DNA of 64,000 bases from G963675935 sp963675935 (GTDB lineage Bacteria; Planctomycetota; Planctomycetia; Pirellulales; Thermoguttaceae). Shown piece by piece: positions 43,504 through 52,059 of the stretch. The notes beneath the pieces were generated by a model. The model saw nothing but the letters and a program-made list of their open reading frames with translations, had not been told where the DNA came from and did no database searches. A program made the position numbers and the translations under genes. The number at the start of each line of letters is the position of its first letter. Positions within the stretch are counted from its first letter, which is position 1. Location of the stretch: the NCBI GenBank assembly GCA_963675935.2, contig CAXXPV010000008.1, positions 620,001 through 684,000 on the forward strand, read 5' to 3'.

Positions 43504-44910
43504 CTAAAAACTTGGTGTAAGGAATGTTTTGTTGTTCGGACAGTTTTTATTCCCTTGAAAGGCGATGGCCTGCTGAACAGGGATCGTTAAGCCGAGGTTT
43601 TCTCGGATCCACTTCCCCACCGCGGCAACCGGCACGGTGGCAAATGCTTGTTGTAGGGTGTCCGAGGTTTTGTGCGTAACCGCAGCTCCAATGTTCAGCA
43701 GTGATCCGGTCATGCCTCCCTTACTGTGCGTTCCTTGAATACGCTTGTATTTGCCCAAGAGCGACTCCAAAACCTCACTGCTGCCCAACAGATGCCGCCC
43801 TTTTTTGACCCATCGAGATTGTTCCTTGACAAACTGCACAATCCCCGCTTGCAGGCGAAGACCGCTCGGCGTGCGCGCCAGGAGAAGCAAGCGACTTTTC
43901 AATTCCTTGGCCGCATGACAATGATACCCTTTTTTGCGGACGTAACGGACTGCCTGTTCCGCGACGGCCAGCAGTTCGGTCCAGGCAGCCAACGCCGAAC
44001 GGTACTCGCTAAGCCACCCCAGTTTCTGCCGCAGCTTCTTGCGATCGACCGTCTGCCCGGGAAGGTCTCGCGGGGCGTCCAGGTAGGCCAACGCCCGGCT
44101 TCCCCAGTTGACCAACGTGTCCAGATTCATATAGCGTGCCTTGGTTCGCAAACTGGGCGGAACCAGAAACGCCAATTCCGTCAAGGTGGTTTGTAGCTTC
44201 GTGCGGTTGGTGTGGGTGACGAAGGATTGCCACGCTGCATCGTTGTGCAACTCTCGTTTGAGCAGAATCGCCACCTTGTGCTTGATGTCAAAGACATGCG
44301 GCACCCGCCGCGCCACGGGCGAGTGCGCTCGGAACAGAGCCATGCCGCTTTTTAGTTCCGCGCCTTCGTCGCTGAGGACCGCCGCAGGCACGACGCCCAT
44401 CTCCTTCCTCGTCGCTTCCAGTTGTTCTGCCACCGCGGTGGCGGTAGACTGCCGCATGGGAACCAGTCTCAGCAGCGACAAATCCTCGTGTTCCAAGGGC
44501 GCCTTTTTCCGCCGCCACGCCGAAAGCCGTACGCCGACGATCACCAAGCACTTGTGCGGCCCAAGCTGCACCGTGTGGTCCATAATCCATACCCAATCCG
44601 GGGCGGCTTTTTTCTTCCGCAGCAGTTCGAAAAGTCCCAACCGCATCAGCCACAGACGGCCCGCATTGGCGCAGGGCACCCGCACCACGCCGGTCAGGTA
44701 TTTTCCCACCAATTGCAGCACGCCCGCCGCGGCGCGCTGACTGGTGGCCGCCTTCAACACCAAGTCCGCAAACAGCGAGATCATGCCCGTGCCGAATTGG
44801 TGCCCGGGCAGCGGCGTTACCTCCAGAGCCGCCGTGGCGGAGTTCGCGGAAGCCGGACAAGGCTCAGGCTCTTTTTTGTTTTCGGTCTTCATGCGAGATG
44901 GGGCTGCCAC
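43504..44910 (-). CDS. DDE-type transposase, family not assigned
   Basis: This 468-residue protein contains candidate catalytic acids: Asp in DWVWIMDHTVQLG, Asp in VVPAAVLSDEGAELKSG, and Glu in LLGSSEVLESLLGKYKR, spaced as in RNase H-like transposases. The Cys-rich metal ligands seen in some families are absent. It starts inside the preceding coiled-coil frame and ends within the terminal inverted repeat. The frame is intact. I do not recognise the IS family by name. Confidence 0.72.
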   Translation of the reverse strand: MAAPSRMKTENKKEPEPCPASANSATAALEVTPLPGHQFGTGMISLFADLVLKAATSQRAAAGVLQLVGKYLTGVVRVPCANAGRLWLMRLGLFELLRKKKAAPDWVWIMDHTVQLGPHKCLVIVGVRLSAWRRKKAPLEHEDLSLLRLVPMRQSTATAVAEQLEATRKEMGVVPAAVLSDEGAELKSGMALFRAHSPVARRVPHVFDIKHKVAILLKRELHNDAAWQSFVTHTNRTKLQTTLTELAFLVPPSLRTKARYMNLDTLVNWGSRALAYLDAPRDLPGQTVDRKKLRQKLGWLSEYRSALAAWTELLAVAEQAVRYVRKKGYHCHAAKELKSRLLLLARTPSGLRLQAGIVQFVKEQSRWVKKGRHLLGSSEVLESLLGKYKRIQGTHSKGGMTGSLLNIGAAVTHKTSDTLQQAFATVPVAAVGKWIRENLGLTIPVQQAIAFQGNKNCPNNKTFLTPSF

Positions 44911-45121
44911 ACTGTTTCTGGGCTTTCTCTTTCCACTTGTGCCGACTGGCTTTCAGTTCGGCAACGCGTTTTTCCAATTGCCGAATGCGCTGTTTGCGTT
45001 TCAAGGCCTTGGTCTTCCACTGATCGCGGCTCTTCTCGAAGAACGCCAGCAACTTGTGGGGCGGGCTTGAATAACCAATGTCTTCCAAGACGGCTTTCAT
45101 GAACAACTCCTTGGTACTCAC
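44864..45121 (-). CDS. Coiled-coil accessory protein of the insertion sequence
   Basis: The 85-residue protein has a C-terminal basic heptad-rich helix (WKTKALKRKQRIRQLEKRVA...). It overlaps the transposase start by 47 bp in a +1 relation. This may allow translational coupling or frameshift fusion. It probably provides DNA binding or dimerisation. Confidence 0.6.
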   Translation of the reverse strand: MSTKELFMKAVLEDIGYSSPPHKLLAFFEKSRDQWKTKALKRKQRIRQLEKRVAELKASRHKWKEKAQKQCGSPISHEDRKQKRA

Positions 45122-45818
45122 AAAAACCGTAGTGGAACAAAAAACGTCCTAATGACCAAGACCAGTTTTTGGCACATTCCTCCCTGTTTTTAGCGGCCCA
45201 CACTCCGTGTGCCGTTTGCCGCGTGTTTGCGGTACAGCAATCATCAACAATCGGTAGTTGTCATGATGGATAACACTGCCGCGGACGGCACACGGAGTGT
45301 GCCTGCTACTTTTTGCCTACCGCACCGTGAACGGTTACGTGGCGAAGACGTCTCGCTATGTCCTCGATCAGCGCGGCGGACGCACGACCGCAAAGCCACC
45401 AGCTCGGAACCAATGCCCCCACCGCTGTATGCACTTGGCTTATCGTCAGGTCCGGCTCTTTCCCCCCGAAACGTCGCTCGAACTCTCGCCAAAAACAAGT
45501 AACTTACCGATGTCAGAATCAAGTGCCGCTTCAAGCCCAGCCAGCGGCGACCCTCCCATTGATCCAGACCGACCTCCCGCTTCTGGTCCTCGAAGCACCG
45601 TTCAACTCGCCAGCGCGAGAACACCACGTATGCAGTTCTCGGTTTTTCCGACAGTGCCGCACCACTGGTGTTTGACGCTCGGGGTCTTGTCGCCTTTTTT
45701 CACGTCGCTGGTTTCATCGATGACGCCGATCGCGTTCGGCGCGGCGTGGCCGCGGACGACGATGTGTTGCAGGCGTTGGCGGGCGAGGTCTTCGTTCCAA
45801 TGATAGAAGGCCAAGAAG

Positions 45819-45969
45819 CCCTGCAAGTTTCGCTAATTTGGAGGAAGCGAGGTTAAGCGTATTCCGATACATCGAGACTTATTACAATTCTCAGCGGATA
45901 CACGAGACGTTAGGCTATCTTTCTCCCGATGATTACGAAGCCGAAAATGCCCCGGCGCTAGCGGCGTAA
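45819..45969 (+). pseudogene. C-terminal remnant of an IS3-family OrfB
   Basis: The plus-strand frame reads ASFANLEEARLSVFRYIETY...NSQRIHETLGYLSPDDYE and ends at TAA 45967. This matches the conserved tail of IS3 OrfB proteins. The rest of the element is missing. It butts against the IS701-like remnant on one side and a sigma factor fragment on the other. Confidence 0.75.
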
Positions 45970-46160
45970 AATCCCCAAAAAATCGTTCCCGCCAGGAATC
46001 CGCCAATCCTGGGCCACCGCAAAGTTGGGAATCAGCGCAAGGATGTAGGAGTAGATCTGTCGCGCATGGCTGCCGAAAAGCAGCGCGAATTCGTCGGCGC
46101 GATCGGCGCGGCTCGGATTCGGTGTATTGTTTTCTTGTGATACCTTGCACGACTTGGTTT
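45970..46160 (-). pseudogene. N-terminal fragment of an ECF sigma factor
   Basis: The minus strand reads RADRADEFALLFGSHARQIY followed by SYILALIPNFAVAQD, which is the start of sigma region 2 in the planctomycete FecR-linked ECF type. It then degenerates at the IS3 remnant. The downstream part of the gene is absent, so it was destroyed by the transposon insertion. Confidence 0.6.
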
Positions 46161-46238
46161 GTCCGATTTCTTGCGAGGTGGAAAAACCGGACAATTTCAA
46201 CCGTTCGCAGTAGACATCGAAACAGTCCCGAGAAAAGC

Positions 46239-46274
46239 ACGCCATCGGCGACGGGAGTCGCCTCCTACAGTTGA
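46239..46274. repeat. Inverted copy of the 18967 repeat
   Basis: The sequence GCCATCGGCGACGGGAGTCG followed by CCTCCTACAGTTG is the reverse complement of 18967-18999. The remaining 46275-46506 shows no separate gene. Confidence 0.7.
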
Positions 46275-46506
46275 TTTCGAAAAAAACTTCGCCGCGCCCC
46301 CGCGCGGCACAAGTGCCGGGCCCAACGGGTTGATGATTGGAACAAATCCGGCCGAAAATCGCGCAGAAAAATGCTTTCACCCAAACACACCACCCGTATC
46401 GGTGGATTTCTTCGCAAGAAATCGCGATGTACCCTTTGGTTCCGGCTCCATTCAGGTTACGATAAGAGGTTCGAATATATTGCCTCCCCTTGGACCCAGT
46501 TGCAGC

Positions 46507-47811
46507 ATGACGCCCGATCCAGCAATCGTCATAACCGGTCTTGGCGTAGTCAGCCCTATCGGCATTGGCAAGGAACCGTATTGGACCTCGCTGGTCGAGG
46601 GCCGAAGCGGCATCCGCCGCCTCGACTCGTTCGACTCCCAAGCGATCCCCTCGCCGATCGGCGGGGTGGTCTCCGATTTCGACCCGAAACAATACGTCCG
46701 GCCGCGAAAGAGTCTGAAGGTGATGAGCCGCGACATCCAATTGGGCTTCGCGGCGGCCGACCTAGCGTGCACCGATGCGGGCCTGCGCGAGCATCCGGTC
46801 GCCCCCGACCGGCTGGGTGTCCTATTCGGGGCCAGCTTGATTCCCGGCGAGTTGGACGAACTGGCCGGCACGTATCGCGGTTGCATCGTCGATGGAAAGT
46901 TCGACTTCCACCGCTGGGGCAAGGTGATGATGGCCGAGTTGTTCCCGCTCTGGATGTTGAAGTATCTACCCAACATGCCAGCCTGTCACATCGGAATCGG
47001 GCAGGACGCACGGGGGCCGAACAACTCCATCACGATGGGCGACGTGTCGAGTCTTTCTGCCATGACCGAGGCCGTGCGAGTTTTGGAACGTGGGCAGGCC
47101 GACGGCATGATTGTCGGCGGGGTGGGTGTGCGTCTGCATCCGGTCGCTTTGGCCCGGTGCAATGCTCGGAGACTCTCGCGCCGCACCGACAATCCCGCCG
47201 CGGCCTTGCGTCCTTTCGATGCCGACCGCGACGGAGTTGTCAATGGCGAGGGCGCCGCGTCGTTCTTGCTGGAAACGCGGTCCTGTGCCCAGGCCCGAGG
47301 AGCGAATGTGCTTGCCCGCGTACTCGGATTCGCCGCCGCGTTCGAGCCGAGTCGCCATGAACCGGAGCGATTGGCCGACGAGAAACAGCCTGCCTTTCTT
47401 TCCGCCCGCGGCGCCAGCGCCATACGCCGGGCAATTCAAGGCGCGATGCAAAACGCCGGGCTGACGCCGGCCGAGTTGGGATTCGTCGCAGCGCATGGCC
47501 TTAGCTCGATCGACGACGACTGCATCGAGGCCCAGGCGATACGCGACACGTTGGGCGACGTGCCGGTGACGGCTCCGTCGAGCTATTTCGGCTATGTCGG
47601 CGCGGCGTCCGGCGCCTTGGAGACGGTCATGAGCGTTTTGGCATTTCAGCACGGCGTGGTTCCGCCGACGCTCAACTATGAGCATCCCGATCCGCGGTGT
47701 CCGATCAACGTGGTACATGGCCGGCCGATGCCGCTGGAAAAACGCACGGCGTTGGTTTTGACCCACTCCGCCCAAGGGCAGGCCGTGGCCGTGGTGCTGG
47801 GGGGAGCGTAA
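46507..47811 (+). CDS. Chain-length-factor-like ketosynthase lacking the catalytic Cys
   Basis: Starting at ATG 46507 (MTPDPAIVITGLGVVSPIGI), the 434-residue thiolase-fold protein follows FabF/KS architecture. The active-site segment is GPNNSITMGDVSSLSA, with Gly178 where FabF has Cys (GPNxxxTACASS). The second catalytic His is also lost (SSYFGYVGAASGA in place of KSMMGHLIAAAGA), while the first His is kept (VAAHGLSS). This is the pattern of KS-beta/chain-length factors. It may pair with an active ketosynthase, perhaps the FabF at 54260. An acyl-ACP binding role is plausible; independent condensation is not expected. Confidence 0.78.
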   Translation: MTPDPAIVITGLGVVSPIGIGKEPYWTSLVEGRSGIRRLDSFDSQAIPSPIGGVVSDFDPKQYVRPRKSLKVMSRDIQLGFAAADLACTDAGLREHPVAPDRLGVLFGASLIPGELDELAGTYRGCIVDGKFDFHRWGKVMMAELFPLWMLKYLPNMPACHIGIGQDARGPNNSITMGDVSSLSAMTEAVRVLERGQADGMIVGGVGVRLHPVALARCNARRLSRRTDNPAAALRPFDADRDGVVNGEGAASFLLETRSCAQARGANVLARVLGFAAAFEPSRHEPERLADEKQPAFLSARGASAIRRAIQGAMQNAGLTPAELGFVAAHGLSSIDDDCIEAQAIRDTLGDVPVTAPSSYFGYVGAASGALETVMSVLAFQHGVVPPTLNYEHPDPRCPINVVHGRPMPLEKRTALVLTHSAQGQAVAVVLGGA

Positions 47812-47857
47812 GCAACGGGTTTTTATGGCTTTTTCGATGGCTACACTTTACCGCCCC

Positions 47858-48055
47858 ATGAAAAATCCCAAAGAATTCGATTGTGTGCAAATGAAGCGGG
47901 AAATCCAACAACGGCTCTTGGAGGAATACTCCGAAATGGCCCCGGAGGAAGCTCGCCGCAATCAGCAGCAGCGCATTGCATTCGACCCGCTTCTTGGCTC
48001 TTTCTTGCGGACAATTCCGGATTCTTCGCCGGCGCCAGTGCGATCCTTAACGTGA
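47858..48055 (+). CDS. Small hypothetical protein
   Basis: The 65-residue frame MKNPKEFDCVQMKREIQQRL then LEEYSEMAPEEARRNQQQRI looks like a helical Arg/Glu-rich small protein. It resembles short planctomycete/cyanobacterial proteins that accompany toxin-antitoxin loci. No partner toxin is visible, since the next gene is a GTPase 17 bp away. Ribosome-binding site is weak, so it could be spurious. Confidence 0.45.
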   Translation: MKNPKEFDCVQMKREIQQRLLEEYSEMAPEEARRNQQQRIAFDPLLGSFLRTIPDSSPAPVRSLT

Positions 48056-48072
48056 TTGCTGATTCCTCTCCC

Positions 48073-49908
48073 ATGCCGACCTACGAAACCTTCGCCACTG
48101 AAGTGCGACGGCTCGACCAGGCGCTGACGGCCCTCGCGCCGCGAGCGGCTGCGGTGGGCGTTGCTCCGCCGGCCGGCCAGGAATGGTTCGATCTGCTTCG
48201 AAACAAATTACTTGCCCAACTCGATCTGCCACCGCTTTTGGTCGTGGCCATCGTCGGCGGCACGAACATCGGAAAATCGGCCATCTTCAATCAACTGGCC
48301 GGTCAAGTGGCCAGCGCGTCCACCCCGCTGGCCGCCGGCACGAAACACCCGGTGTGCCTCGTGCCGGCGGATTTGGCCGACGCGAAACTGCTCGCCCGGC
48401 TGTTCGAGCCGTTCGAGTTGCACGCTTGGCGTTCGGCCGACGACCCGCTGGGCGACGCGCCGGAAGATCGGCTGTTTTGGCGTGTTGGAACGACGATGCC
48501 GCCGCGGCTGCTGCTGATCGACGCCCCCGACGTGGATTCCGACATTGAGGTGAATTGGCGACGCGCCAAGGCCATTCGTCAGGCGGCCGACGTGCTGGTC
48601 GCCGTGCTGACCCAGCAAAAATACAACGACGCCGCGGTGAAGCAGTTCTTCCGCGCGGCGGTCGAGGCCGACAAGCCCATCGTCGTCGTATTCAACCAGT
48701 GCGAGATCGAGGCCGACCGCGAGTATTGGCCGCAATGGCTCGAAACATTTTGCCAACACACCGGCGCTCGGCCGGAATCGGTCTACGTGGTTCCCTACGA
48801 CCGTCGCGCCGCCGAGGAGTTGCGATTGACGTTTTATTTGATCGACTCAAAAACCGCTTGCGGTTTCGCAAAAACCGATCTTCGGGCCGATCTCGCTTCG
48901 TTGCGATTCGACGCCATTAAAATCCGCACCTTCCGCGGCGCGCTGGCCCGCGTGCTCGATCCCGAACGCGGCGCGCCGGCCTATCTCGACTCGATCCGCC
49001 GAGCTTCCGACGAATTCTCGGCCGCGGCCCGAGCGCTGTCGGCCACCGAGATGGCTCGCGTCGGCTGGCCCTCGTTGCCGGCCGGCGTGCTGGTCGATGA
49101 AATCCGCGATTGGTGGGACGCCTCGCGTCAGGAATGGTCGCGGGCGATCCACGGTTTTTACCGCGTACTGGGCCGCGGCGTCACATGGCCCGTCCGCGCC
49201 GCGTGGAACTCGATGGCCGGACCGCAGTCCGATCCGCTCGTCGCGTTTCAGCGTCAGGAGCGGGCGGCGATTGTCATGGCCGTCGAAAAGCTGCTGGACG
49301 AGTTGGGCCGGCTGGCCGAAGTGGGCAACGACACGCTCCGGCCGCGTTTGATGCAGTTGTTGGGCGGTCACGCCCGGGCCACGCTGCTTGCCCGCGTGCA
49401 GTCGGCCCATGAAAATCTGCCGGCGGTTGATGAACATTATCGCGAGTTTTTGCACGGCGAGCTAGACGCTTGGCGCGACGCGAATCCCCGTGCGGTGCGT
49501 TTTTTGCAATCGCTCGACCACGCGGCGGCGGTCGCCCGGCCGGCGATTACCGTGGCGATGTTTTTCACCGGGCTGCACTTCGCCGGCGATCTGGTGGGCC
49601 AAGCGGCCACTCATGCCGCCGGCGCGACGGCCGGTCAATTGGCGACCGAGGCGGCCATCACCGGCGGAATCACCGGCGGCGGCGAAGTGCTTGTCAGCAC
49701 GACGAGCGAGGGTGTGCGTCAAGCGGCAGGCAGGTTGTTCGGGCGGCTGCAATCTCGCTATGCCCAGCAGCGGGCGGGCTGGCTGGCCGAGTGGCTCGAG
49801 CGTGAGTTGTTGGGCGAGCTATTGGCCGATTTGCGTCGCGGGGCGGAAGTGCCCGAGGGGAAAGAGTTTCAGGAAGTCACGACGGCGATTGCGGCGTTGG
49901 GCCGATAA
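48073..49908 (+). CDS. Membrane-associated P-loop GTPase (dynamin/Era-like)
   Basis: This 611-residue protein has G1 GGTNIGKSAIFNQLAG, switch/G3 LLIDAPDVDSD (DxxG variant, with D replacing G), and G4 VVFNQCEIEAD (NxxE instead of NKxD). A long helical C-terminal half follows, with a hydrophobic hairpin (AITVAMFFTGLHFAGDLVGQ and a Gly/Ala stretch). This layout resembles bacterial dynamin-like or YfjP-type GTPases that act at the membrane. The start at ATG 48073 is preferred over the upstream frame. The stop codon abuts a palindromic insertion. Confidence 0.75.
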   Translation: MPTYETFATEVRRLDQALTALAPRAAAVGVAPPAGQEWFDLLRNKLLAQLDLPPLLVVAIVGGTNIGKSAIFNQLAGQVASASTPLAAGTKHPVCLVPADLADAKLLARLFEPFELHAWRSADDPLGDAPEDRLFWRVGTTMPPRLLLIDAPDVDSDIEVNWRRAKAIRQAADVLVAVLTQQKYNDAAVKQFFRAAVEADKPIVVVFNQCEIEADREYWPQWLETFCQHTGARPESVYVVPYDRRAAEELRLTFYLIDSKTACGFAKTDLRADLASLRFDAIKIRTFRGALARVLDPERGAPAYLDSIRRASDEFSAAARALSATEMARVGWPSLPAGVLVDEIRDWWDASRQEWSRAIHGFYRVLGRGVTWPVRAAWNSMAGPQSDPLVAFQRQERAAIVMAVEKLLDELGRLAEVGNDTLRPRLMQLLGGHARATLLARVQSAHENLPAVDEHYREFLHGELDAWRDANPRAVRFLQSLDHAAAVARPAITVAMFFTGLHFAGDLVGQAATHAAGATAGQLATEAAITGGITGGGEVLVSTTSEGVRQAAGRLFGRLQSRYAQQRAGWLAEWLERELLGELLADLRRGAEVPEGKEFQEVTTAIAALGR

Positions 49909-49911
49909 GTA

Positions 49912-50030
49912 GTTTCTGTTGCGAAAGCCTTTTGTCGCCTTTCGCTCCGCGAAAGTAGCGCGAATTCATCGCTGCTTTCGCGGAGCGAAAGGCGACAATC
50001 CGGTCAACCGCCTCTTTCCGCAACAGAAAC
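49912..50030. repeat. Nested palindromic element at the GTPase stop codon
   Basis: The outer arms are GTTTCTGTTGCG and CGCAACAGAAAC. The inner palindrome has GTCGCCTTTCGCTCCGCGAAAG arms (written in parts). The short direct repeat TAAGTA (49906-49911 and 50031-50036) includes the TAA stop. It shares outer arms, but not inner cargo, with 60929-61046. Confidence 0.8.
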
Positions 50031-50033
50031 TAA

Positions 50034-50059
50034 GTAGAACGGAATTCATTCCGTTCTAC
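50034..50059. repeat. Short palindrome GTAGAACGGAATTCATTCCG
   Basis: GTAGAACGGAAT and ATTCCGTTCTAC form a tight hairpin next to the preceding element. The remainder of 50060-50874 is mostly without recognisable genes. Confidence 0.7.
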
Positions 50060-50335
50060 AAGAAAAAATACCGACGCGTTTGCCGCTGCGACGTGCTACG
50101 TGCTTGGGCACGCTACTGGGGCCACGCGGATCAAAGCCGCGATTTGGTGCGGATCAAAACCGCTGGAAGGCCCGCGAATAGGCATGACGTCGGAAAAGCG
50201 GCAAACGCGCCGTGGAGTACACTGACGCTGTCTACAATCTTGACGATCCTCCTTATGAAAGAGAAACGGAACGGCACTCCGAAACCAACTCGCTCGATCG
50301 GTCCTCCTTTCCGAGAAAGAGAAACCAAGCCCGAA

Positions 50336-50551
50336 CTAACACGGCGGCCGAGGTCGAAACGGATACGGCGGAATCGCCAGGTAATCGACCAATCCGGCCT
50401 GTAGGTCTTCTTGCTGCTGACGCAACTGACGGCGGCGATCGAGGGCGCCCAATTGGTTTTTGAGCGCCCCGGGCGGCGGCCCCGATCGGGGCAACCATTG
50501 CCACCGCGTGTACGTCCAGGCATAGCGCAGCGGTCCTATGGGACGGATCAT
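50336..50551 (-). CDS. Hypothetical 71-residue protein
   Basis: The frame MIRPIGPLRYAWTYTRWQWL... has a central helix rich in Arg/Gln (NQLGALDRRRQLRQQQEDLQ) and a Pro-rich tail. It resembles short coiled-coil proteins with W/P N-termini, but no domain is certain and no ribosome-binding site is evident. It may be spurious. Confidence 0.3.
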   Translation of the reverse strand: MIRPIGPLRYAWTYTRWQWLPRSGPPPGALKNQLGALDRRRQLRQQQEDLQAGLVDYLAIPPYPFRPRPPC

Positions 50552-50874
50552 GAGATGGTCGCTCGCTTGTTGGTTCGGAGAACGACGCGCGGCCGAAACC
50601 GAAGCGGCCCGTGAAAAGCACGCCGTTTGTACCCGACAGTTCTTCTATCTCGCGCGGAAAGCAGCGCGACGTTCTTCCCGGATTGAGAAGTTTGTCGCAC
50701 GTCTCACCACACACCATCTATATGCCCGATGGCGGCGGGAAGTCAAAGAAAGACTTGAGACAATTTTGCGAAAAAACGCAAGAATATTTATCGCCGCGCG
50801 ATGCCACAGGAAAACGCGAAACACCTTCGGCAAACGGAAAAGTCGAGCGAAAAGATGGGTAAGTGTGGCGTTTT

Positions 50875-51085
50875 GTAGGTCCCGCCTGTCGGGCGGGACT
50901 CTCGTTCCCACGCTCCGCGTGGGAACGCACCGCCGGGACGCTCCGCGTCCCTGAAGTTCGGCAAACGCAAAACCATCACGCACATCTTGCCAACGCGTAG
51001 CGTTGACGACGGGTGTGTTCCCACGCAGAGCGTGGGAACAAGAGACGGGCGAGATGAAGAGTCCCGCCCGGCAGGCGGGACCTAC
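50875..51085. repeat. Composite palindromic element ending at a secretin-like gene stop codon
   Basis: The outer arms are GTAGGTCCCGCCTGTCGGGC and ...GCAGGCGGGACCTAC. Inside are further palindromes GTTCCCACGCTCCGCGTGGGAAC (in parts), a CGGGACGCTCCGCGTCCC hairpin, AACGCGTAGCGTT, and a second GTTCCCACGC/GCGTGGGAAC. The TAG stop of the minus-strand gene (51084-51082) is read from the right arm. Confidence 0.8.
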
Positions 51086-52059
51086 TTGGCGGCCGATCGA
51101 ACGATTTCAGTCCGCACCAGAATGAGCATCGCCATTTCGTTGCGCTCTTCCTTCACGTTTCTGAACACCGCGCCAACGTAGGGAACATCGCCGACATAGG
51201 GTAGGCCATGATTCGTTGCTTCCACGCGAACTTGATTCAGGCCCGAAAACACCAGCGAAAGCCCATCACGCACCTCCATGCTCGTCGCAAACTCGCGAAC
51301 CCGAAGACCGGGATACGCTTCCTTGCCGACGCGAACGGTATGCCCGTAGTCGAGTTCGGACAATTGACAGTGCATCGACAGACGCACAACTCGATCGCCA
51401 ACAACCTCGGGCGTCAGTTCCACTTGCGTGCCGTACTGCTGCCATTCGAGCGGCGATGTGCCATCCTTTCGCGGCTGCGGCAGTAAAATTTTGCCGCCGG
51501 AATTGAATACTGCTTTCTTGCCGCTAAGAGTTGCCAAGCTCGGCTCGGCAAGCACCTTGGCAAGATGGTCCTTGAGCAGTGATTCAATTGTTCGAGAAGC
51601 GTCGCTGCCGTCATCGATGACCGAGGAAAACCCTCCCGCGACGTCAGTTTTTGTGGCGTCTGGCGATCCGGCCGATTTTGCCTGCAATTTCGTCAGATCA
51701 TATCCGAAACTGCGAAGCTTGGTCAGCGACATTTCCATGACCTTCAGATGCACAACGACCTGGGGACGGCCGCCGGTGGCCTGCCGAATCCGCTCGACTT
51801 CGGCCTGCAACGAATCGAGATAATTGAGAAGCCTTTGGCGTTCCTGATGAGCCTGCTGTTGAACCGTAGCGGCCTCTTGAAGTCTTCCTGCCTGCTCCAG
51901 TTCAGCGGCAGTGCGAAGCAGTTGTTTCAGCCGCTCGCCCGAGGCATCGGGCTGCGTCGCGCCGGATGGCGTCGCACTCCGCCTGGCGACAAGTTGCTGA
52001 CCGTGGGCCAAGGTGGCCGACAACACCAACAACACGCAAACCGGGAGAATATGTCTCAT
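51082..52059 (-). CDS. Short secretin-like (type II/IV pilus or T3SS-type) protein
   Basis: Starting at ATG 52059 (MRHILPVCVLLVLSATLAHG), this is 325 residues with a signal peptide and a coiled-coil linker (AAELEQAGRLQEAATVQQQA). The secretin domain follows: VLAEPSLATLSGKKAVFNSGG, YGTQVELTPEVVGDRVVRLS, and LSLVFSGL...VPYVGAVF. It lacks the N0/N1 domains of full secretins, so it may assemble with a partner. It resembles the CpaC/RcpA group. An ISKra4-like insertion lies 160 bp upstream of the start and may affect its expression. Confidence 0.75.
   Translation of the reverse strand: MRHILPVCVLLVLSATLAHGQQLVARRSATPSGATQPDASGERLKQLLRTAAELEQAGRLQEAATVQQQAHQERQRLLNYLDSLQAEVERIRQATGGRPQVVVHLKVMEMSLTKLRSFGYDLTKLQAKSAGSPDATKTDVAGGFSSVIDDGSDASRTIESLLKDHLAKVLAEPSLATLSGKKAVFNSGGKILLPQPRKDGTSPLEWQQYGTQVELTPEVVGDRVVRLSMHCQLSELDYGHTVRVGKEAYPGLRVREFATSMEVRDGLSLVFSGLNQVRVEATNHGLPYVGDVPYVGAVFRNVKEERNEMAMLILVRTEIVRSAAK

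Larger units (their letters stand above)
43499..45198 (-). mobile_element. Insertion sequence of unassigned family inside a palindromic element
   Basis: The 1700-bp element has perfect 13-bp terminal inverted repeats GGCCGCTAAAAAC. It is flanked by a 13-bp direct repeat CACACTCCGTGTG (43486-43498, 45199-45211), unusually long for a transposon duplication. It carries a transposase whose stop codon lies in the terminal repeat, and an upstream coiled-coil frame. Confidence 0.85.
43456..45339. repeat. Nested palindromic element split by an insertion sequence
   Basis: The outer arms are GTAAGCGTTCACGGT and ACCGTGAACGGTTAC. The inner cargo is the GCAGGCACACTCCGTGTGCC palindrome, into which an IS (43499-45198) inserted. 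A perfect 9-bp duplication GTGGCGAAG flanks the whole unit (43447-43455 and 45340-45348). It lies within the IS701-like remnant. Confidence 0.87.
43336..45826 (-). pseudogene. IS701-like transposase remnant, doubly interrupted
   Basis: N-terminal residues LARQRLQHIVVRGHAAPNAI and VIDETSDVKKGDKTPSVKHQ are followed, after an internal deletion, by WRVERCFEDQKREVGLDQWE. In another frame come SWWLCGRASAALIEDIARRL|RHWQQRIAVARICNIKRTSI. The bar marks where a palindromic element (43456-45339) was inserted, with the tail lying beyond it (to TAA at 43338-43336). Frameshift, deletion and 5' truncation make it non-functional. The family is inferred from these DDE-region motifs. Confidence 0.7.

Noticed and set aside
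50131..50717. Other open frames on both strands between 50.1 and 50.9 kb
   Set aside because: Mutually overlapping shadows without motifs; only the 71-residue minus-strand frame was kept, at low confidence.
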